Shown here: piece by piece, positions 12,756-14,500 of the stretch
Numbering within the stretch: position 1 is the stretch's first letter
Layout: each line of letters begins with the position of its first letter
Notes under the pieces: generated by a model
What the model was told of the DNA's origin: nothing
Databases searched by the model: none
Seen by the model: only the letters and a program-made list of their open reading frames with translations
Made by a program: the position numbers and the translations under genes
Source: E44-bin32 sp034430615
GTDB taxonomy: Bacteria > Chloroflexota > Anaerolineae > Anaerolineales > E44-bin32
Assembly: GCA_034430615.1 (NCBI GenBank)
Contig: DAOUEJ010000186.1
Location: 1 to 14,500 of the forward strand
Length of the DNA: 14,500 nucleotides
Reading direction: 5' to 3'

Positions 12756-14500
12756 TCAGCCAATCAAGCGGGTGTAGAGCTCGCGAACGGATTTGGGCGG
12801 ATCGAGACCCAGTTCGGTTGAGAGCATGCGCGTGTAGGCCTGGTAGTGCTCGACGAGTTCACTACGTCGGCCCAAGCGGCCCAGCGCCTCCAGGTAGCGT
12901 AGGTTGGTGTCGTCTCGCAGCGGGTCGAGTTCGAGCGCCTGGCGCAGCGTGCGCAGCGCCCGGTCAGGTTGATCCCGTACCAGCGCCTCCTGGGCGTGCT
13001 CCCCCAGCAGGTCGAGGTAATGCAGCTCGAGCTCGCGCCGGCGTTCGACCACCCAATCTGAATCGAATTCGGGTAGGAAGGGCCCGGCATAGGAGTTGAT
13101 CGCCTCCGTCAGCGCAAACATCCGCCGGGGATCACCCACGGGCAGCCCATTCGCGATCTGCACCGCGCGCTCGAAGCGCTGTACATCGTACTCCACCTTG
13201 GATTCCGTGCTCAATCCGTAGGCTGAACCCTCATGCTCGATCATTTCCTTCCCGAGCAACCGACGCAGGCTGTATATTGCAGTATGCAAGTTCGCCACTT
13301 GTCGTCCAGGCGGGTAGTGCGGCCAGAAGGCTTCCAGGAGCACATCCCGTTCGACCGGGTTGCGATCGACGAGGTAGAAAAGCACCTCCCTGGCAAGCGG
13401 CTTGATGTTGTTGCTGTCGGAAAGTGCGTTGAGCACTTCACCTTTACCAAGCGCCTGGAAGCGGATTGTGTCCGTCGCACGTTCACCCTCGTCAGCCAGC
13501 TGGTATTGCTGATTTAGTGCCCGCATTGTATCGACCCGCCTCAGCACAATTGATAGAATCGGGTTGCCCTGAAGCTGTTTCCGCATGAAGTCACGCAGCT
13601 CATCATCAAAGGCGAGCTCGCCGGCCAGGATCTGCTCCATCCCGGTAGCACCTGCATAAGCCAATGCTTGTTCGAGGGCTTTACGCGCCTTTTCAAGATC
13701 GCCAGCTGTGAGCTGCGCCCTAGCCAGGAAAAGCAACGCAAGCGAACGCCGGATCGCATCTAACCCGCTTCCGGCGACGAGCTTGCTCAACGATTCGGCG
13801 GCATGTGCAGCCCGCAGCGGGATCTCGAGCGCGTTGAGCTGGATTTGGAGCTCAAACGATGTGGTCTCCATTTCCGAGACGGCTACTGCGCGCGCGAGCC
13901 AATCGTTGGCCAGCGCCAGACTGCCGCGCCGACGATGAAGCACGCTCGTCTGGAGGCAGCCGTAACAGATCAAGCCGACGTTGTCGATCTCGGTCGCGAT
14001 ACGCAACCCTTGTCCATACAGCTCGGCAGCTTGCAGGGCGAGATTGAGATCAGAAAATAAATCTGCTTGTCCAATCAATATCAACGCTTCATGAAAGCTG
14101 CTTGCAGCCCTTCGAGCGTTCATCAACCCTTCGTTAAAGAGTTCTAAGGCTTCTTGATACCGACTGGAGATGTGAGCCTGATATGCAAGATTGTTGAATG
14201 AAATTGCAAGGGGCAGCGGTGCACCTAGGGATAGAAGGATTCTGTGTGCTTGTTGACTCGTCGCATTTGCTTCATGGGCACGTCCTGCTTCGATCTGTAC
14301 CTTGAAGAGATCTTGAAGAGCGACCACCAATGGATACCTGCTATCAGTACCACGAAGGAGAACCACAGCGTCGTTAAAAAACCGCTCCGCAAGCTCATAG
14401 TTCTTGTCAACGGAGTACGCAATCCACCCCTTCAATCTGAGATGAGCTGCCCTTAATACTTTAACCGTTCGATTTGAGATAATCTCATCAATATTCGCAA
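12756..14500 (-). CDS. TPR/BTAD transcriptional regulator (SARP/MalT-like), C-terminal part
   Basis: The frame stays open to the right edge; the upstream codons (reading IDEIISNRTVKVLRAAHLRL) continue the helical repeats, so the gene is partial and its start lies outside. About 580 residues are visible. The first 270 or so are TPR-like helices (for example AISFNNLAYQAHISSRYQEALELFNEGL). A winged-helix DNA-binding domain follows (IKPLAREVLFYLVDRNPVERDVLLEAFWP, then NLHTAIYSLRRLLG). The bacterial transcriptional activator (BTAD) domain with its own TPRs comes last (WVVERRRELELHYLDLLGEHA to LYTRLIG). The order TPR, wHTH, BTAD is that of large STAND-type regulators in Chloroflexota, which usually carry an N-terminal ATPase; that part would be beyond the edge. 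It probably controls neighbouring genes; the next genes downstream are the micro-peptide and the Os1348-like pair. Confidence 0.88.
   Translation of the reverse strand, partial: ANIDEIISNRTVKVLRAAHLRLKGWIAYSVDKNYELAERFFNDAVVLLRGTDSRYPLVVALQDLFKVQIEAGRAHEANATSQQAHRILLSLGAPLPLAISFNNLAYQAHISSRYQEALELFNEGLMNARRAASSFHEALILIGQADLFSDLNLALQAAELYGQGLRIATEIDNVGLICYGCLQTSVLHRRRGSLALANDWLARAVAVSEMETTSFELQIQLNALEIPLRAAHAAESLSKLVAGSGLDAIRRSLALLFLARAQLTAGDLEKARKALEQALAYAGATGMEQILAGELAFDDELRDFMRKQLQGNPILSIVLRRVDTMRALNQQYQLADEGERATDTIRFQALGKGEVLNALSDSNNIKPLAREVLFYLVDRNPVERDVLLEAFWPHYPPGRQVANLHTAIYSLRRLLGKEMIEHEGSAYGLSTESKVEYDVQRFERAVQIANGLPVGDPRRMFALTEAINSYAGPFLPEFDSDWVVERRRELELHYLDLLGEHAQEALVRDQPDRALRTLRQALELDPLRDDTNLRYLEALGRLGRRSELVEHYQAYTRMLSTELGLDPPKSVRELYTRLIG

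Overview
The window looks like part of a chromosome from a member of the Chloroflexota, most likely Anaerolineae-like. This is an inference from gene style. The signs are a large TPR/BTAD regulator, a small protein resembling the Os1348/NHLP-clan family first named in that phylum, a membrane-anchored beta-propeller protein with a long Thr/Pro tail, and a T-box riboswitch, which is typical of Gram-positive-type bacteria and also found in Chloroflexota. Every gene I can support lies on the minus strand, so transcription runs from high to low coordinates. No tRNA, rRNA, IS element, prophage or CRISPR array is visible.

Right part (14500 to about 11550). A regulator truncated by the window edge (TPR repeats, winged helix, BTAD domain) ends at 12756. 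A gap of about 360 bp follows. It holds a 15-residue Cys/Pro/Gly mini-ORF with a near-perfect ribosome binding site, and then a terminator-like hairpin. Next comes a translationally coupled pair: a 96-aa Os1348/NHLP-clan-like protein and an ImmA/IrrE-like protein whose HEXXH zinc site is destroyed. This regulator, micro-peptide, leader-like protein and dead-protease cluster is the least explained part of the window and the best candidate for an undescribed system.

Middle (11550 to 8068). A propeller protein of about 649 aa stands alone with its own -10 box. A metallo-beta-lactamase-fold hydrolase and an RNase HI-like protein form a two-gene unit with a strong promoter.

Left part (8071 to 368). 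A sigma70-type promoter drives a T-box leader. Its specifier reads ATC (Ile), its acceptor-pairing bulge matches A73 of tRNAIle, and it ends in a strong intrinsic terminator. Downstream are alaX (trans-editing factor), ileS, lspA, rluD, ltaE and a PH-like membrane protein, with gaps of 8, 63, -4, 39 and 21 nt and no obvious internal terminator. All six genes may therefore respond to uncharged tRNAIle. The IleRS has both class I signature motifs altered: HIGH has become GVHH and KMSKS has become AMHKS. The first change matches a pattern linked to mupirocin hyper-resistance in some type 2 IleRS enzymes. At the left edge lies the first part of tyrS, with its own promoter and a leader of about 167 nt that contains no T-box.
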